From Lysinibacillus fusiformis (GTDB lineage Bacteria > Bacillota > Bacilli > Bacillales_A > Planococcaceae): a stretch of 64,000 bases of DNA. This document shows, piece by piece, positions 63,204 to 64,000 of the stretch (its first letter is position 1; the number at the start of each line of letters is the position of its first letter). A model generated the notes under the pieces. It did no database searches and was not told the DNA's origin. It saw only the letters and a list, made by a program, of their open reading frames with translations. A program made the position numbers and the translations under genes. The stretch is from NCBI RefSeq assembly GCF_007362955.1, contig NZ_CP041696.1:2604001-2668000 (forward strand). The letters are read 5' to 3'.

Positions 63204-64000
63204 ATGTACCTCAAAAAAATCAGTCTTATATTATGCGTCTTATTCATTTCAGCTTCTATGTTTACTATACATAGTGCAAATGCAAGTGGCGGTTTTGATG
63301 ATATTTCCCCAAAGCATGAAGCTTATGAAGAGATCAATTATTTAGTTAGTTTAGGTGTTATTAAAGGTTATAAGGAAAACGGGAAAACGTACTATAAACC
63401 AAATAATAATGTGACACGTGGACAAGTAGCAAAAATGGTTGTAGTTGCCTCTGGGAACAAACCATTAGTTGTTAGCAAGTCAAACTTTTCAGATGTAGCA
63501 GTTGGTACTGAGCTCTCAGGCTACGTAGAACGTGCCGTTCAGTTAGGTCTCTTTGCAACAAACACAAAAGGGCAATTTTTACCGAACAAGCCTTTAACAC
63601 GTGATGAAATGAGTTATGTACTAACAAAGGCATTTAAGCTCGATGCTAGTGCTTATGAAAATATAGATTCTCCATTTGTGGACGTTGGTATCACGCATCC
63701 TTACGTTCAATATATTAATACTATTTACTATAATGGTATTACAAAAGGTAGCGGTCAGAATTATAATCCAAATAGTCAAGTAACACGTGCGCAATTTGCA
63801 TTATTTGTAGCACGTGCCAAAAGTGAAAAATATCGATTAGAGTTACCTGTAAAGGGTGATTCTGTTCCAGATACAAAACAGGTTATTGGTTTAGTTCAAG
63901 TAACAACAGATGGGCTAAATATTCGTAAATCAAAAGATTCTACTTCTAGTACGAATGTTGTAGGTACAGTCAATAATGGTGGTAAACTATCAGTCTATGC
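63204..64000 (+). CDS. SLH protein with C-terminal SH3-type domain (3' end outside window)
   Basis: The visible 265 residues start MYLKKISLILCVLFISASMF with a signal peptide ending NASG. Three SLH domains at about 30-210 follow (GGFDDISPKHEAYEEINYLV with NNVTRGQVAKMV; SDVAVGTELSGYVERAVQLG; VDVGITHPYVQYINTIYYNG). An SH3b-type segment begins near 230 (TTDGLNIRKSKDSTSSTNVV), cut by the window end. Such SH3 domains bind wall peptides, often in front of an amidase or hydrolase domain that would lie further right. GGGAGGAA precedes the ATG. No ending is visible, so full length is unknown. Confidence 0.88.
   Translation, partial: MYLKKISLILCVLFISASMFTIHSANASGGFDDISPKHEAYEEINYLVSLGVIKGYKENGKTYYKPNNNVTRGQVAKMVVVASGNKPLVVSKSNFSDVAVGTELSGYVERAVQLGLFATNTKGQFLPNKPLTRDEMSYVLTKAFKLDASAYENIDSPFVDVGITHPYVQYINTIYYNGITKGSGQNYNPNSQVTRAQFALFVARAKSEKYRLELPVKGDSVPDTKQVIGLVQVTTDGLNIRKSKDSTSSTNVVGTVNNGGKLSVY

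Noticed and set aside
1..64000. tRNA or rRNA genes, prophage or toxin-antitoxin modules
   Set aside because: None seen; no tRNA-like cloverleaf with TTC loop, no phage structural or integrase genes.

Overview
This looks like a chromosomal segment of a spore-forming, flagellated, S-layer-bearing Gram-positive bacterium of the Lysinibacillus / Bacillus sphaericus group. Three things point there. The DNA is AT-rich with strong Bacillus-type ribosome binding sites. The left part keeps the Bacillus order murA-spoIID-spoIIQ-spoIIID-mbl-flhO-flhP-fabZ-ywpF-ssbB-ywqA-ywqB. The right part holds two large S-layer-type proteins with SLH domains and a signal peptide ending VASAIVPVASA. The genus is an inference; no rRNA or tRNA gene lies in the window.

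Layout. 1-13.8 kb: a conserved core of wall synthesis (murA, cut by the window edge), sporulation (spoIID, spoIIQ, spoIIID), cell shape (mbl), flagellar rod proteins (flhO, flhP), a small EpuA-family membrane protein, fabZ, a lipoprotein, ywpF, an ssbB gene broken by one in-frame stop, and a SNF2 helicase / SWIM-protein pair. 13.9-19 kb: an IDEAL-domain protein, a short divergent flagellin behind a sigma-D-like promoter, a NERD-domain protein, and wecC-tagA, which make and transfer a ManNAc-type sugar for a wall polymer. A free-standing promoter-plus-terminator unit that looks like a small RNA follows. 19.5-23.5 kb: first S-layer protein gene.

24-39.7 kb: an exopolysaccharide or glycan cluster (TPR protein, ligase/polymerase, Wzz, CapD-type 4,6-dehydratase, flippase, EpsG-type polymerase, four glycan-transfer enzymes, galE, and an ATP-grasp / HAD / DegT-aminotransferase module). 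It is interrupted at 30.1-31.2 kb by IS200 debris and a foldback repeat. 39.7-43.4 kb is a gene graveyard: IS3 and IS1634-type transposase remnants, fragments resembling pgi and pgcA, and an LtaS-like sulfatase gene with two lesions. 43.9-47.7 kb: an acyltransferase and an AlgI/DHHW O-acetylation pair. 48.1-64 kb: a second S-layer-type gene and four more SLH proteins (one being almost nothing but SLH domains, one with a CAP domain, one with an NlpC/P60 domain, one cut by the window edge). Among them lie a HlyD-like/YIP1-like pair and a secreted 1319-residue protein made of many helical repeats.

The region works as a cell-envelope island: polymer precursors and transferases (wecC-tagA, eps cluster), O-acetylation, and the SLH proteins that normally bind a secondary wall polymer. 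The most unusual non-coding signal is a family of tandem arrays with a strict period of about 21 bp (core ATCGCYGATAGA) at five intergenic places: 15.5, 16.8, 45.0, 47.8 and 53.1 kb. They are not explained by any gene, IS or terminator I can recognise.
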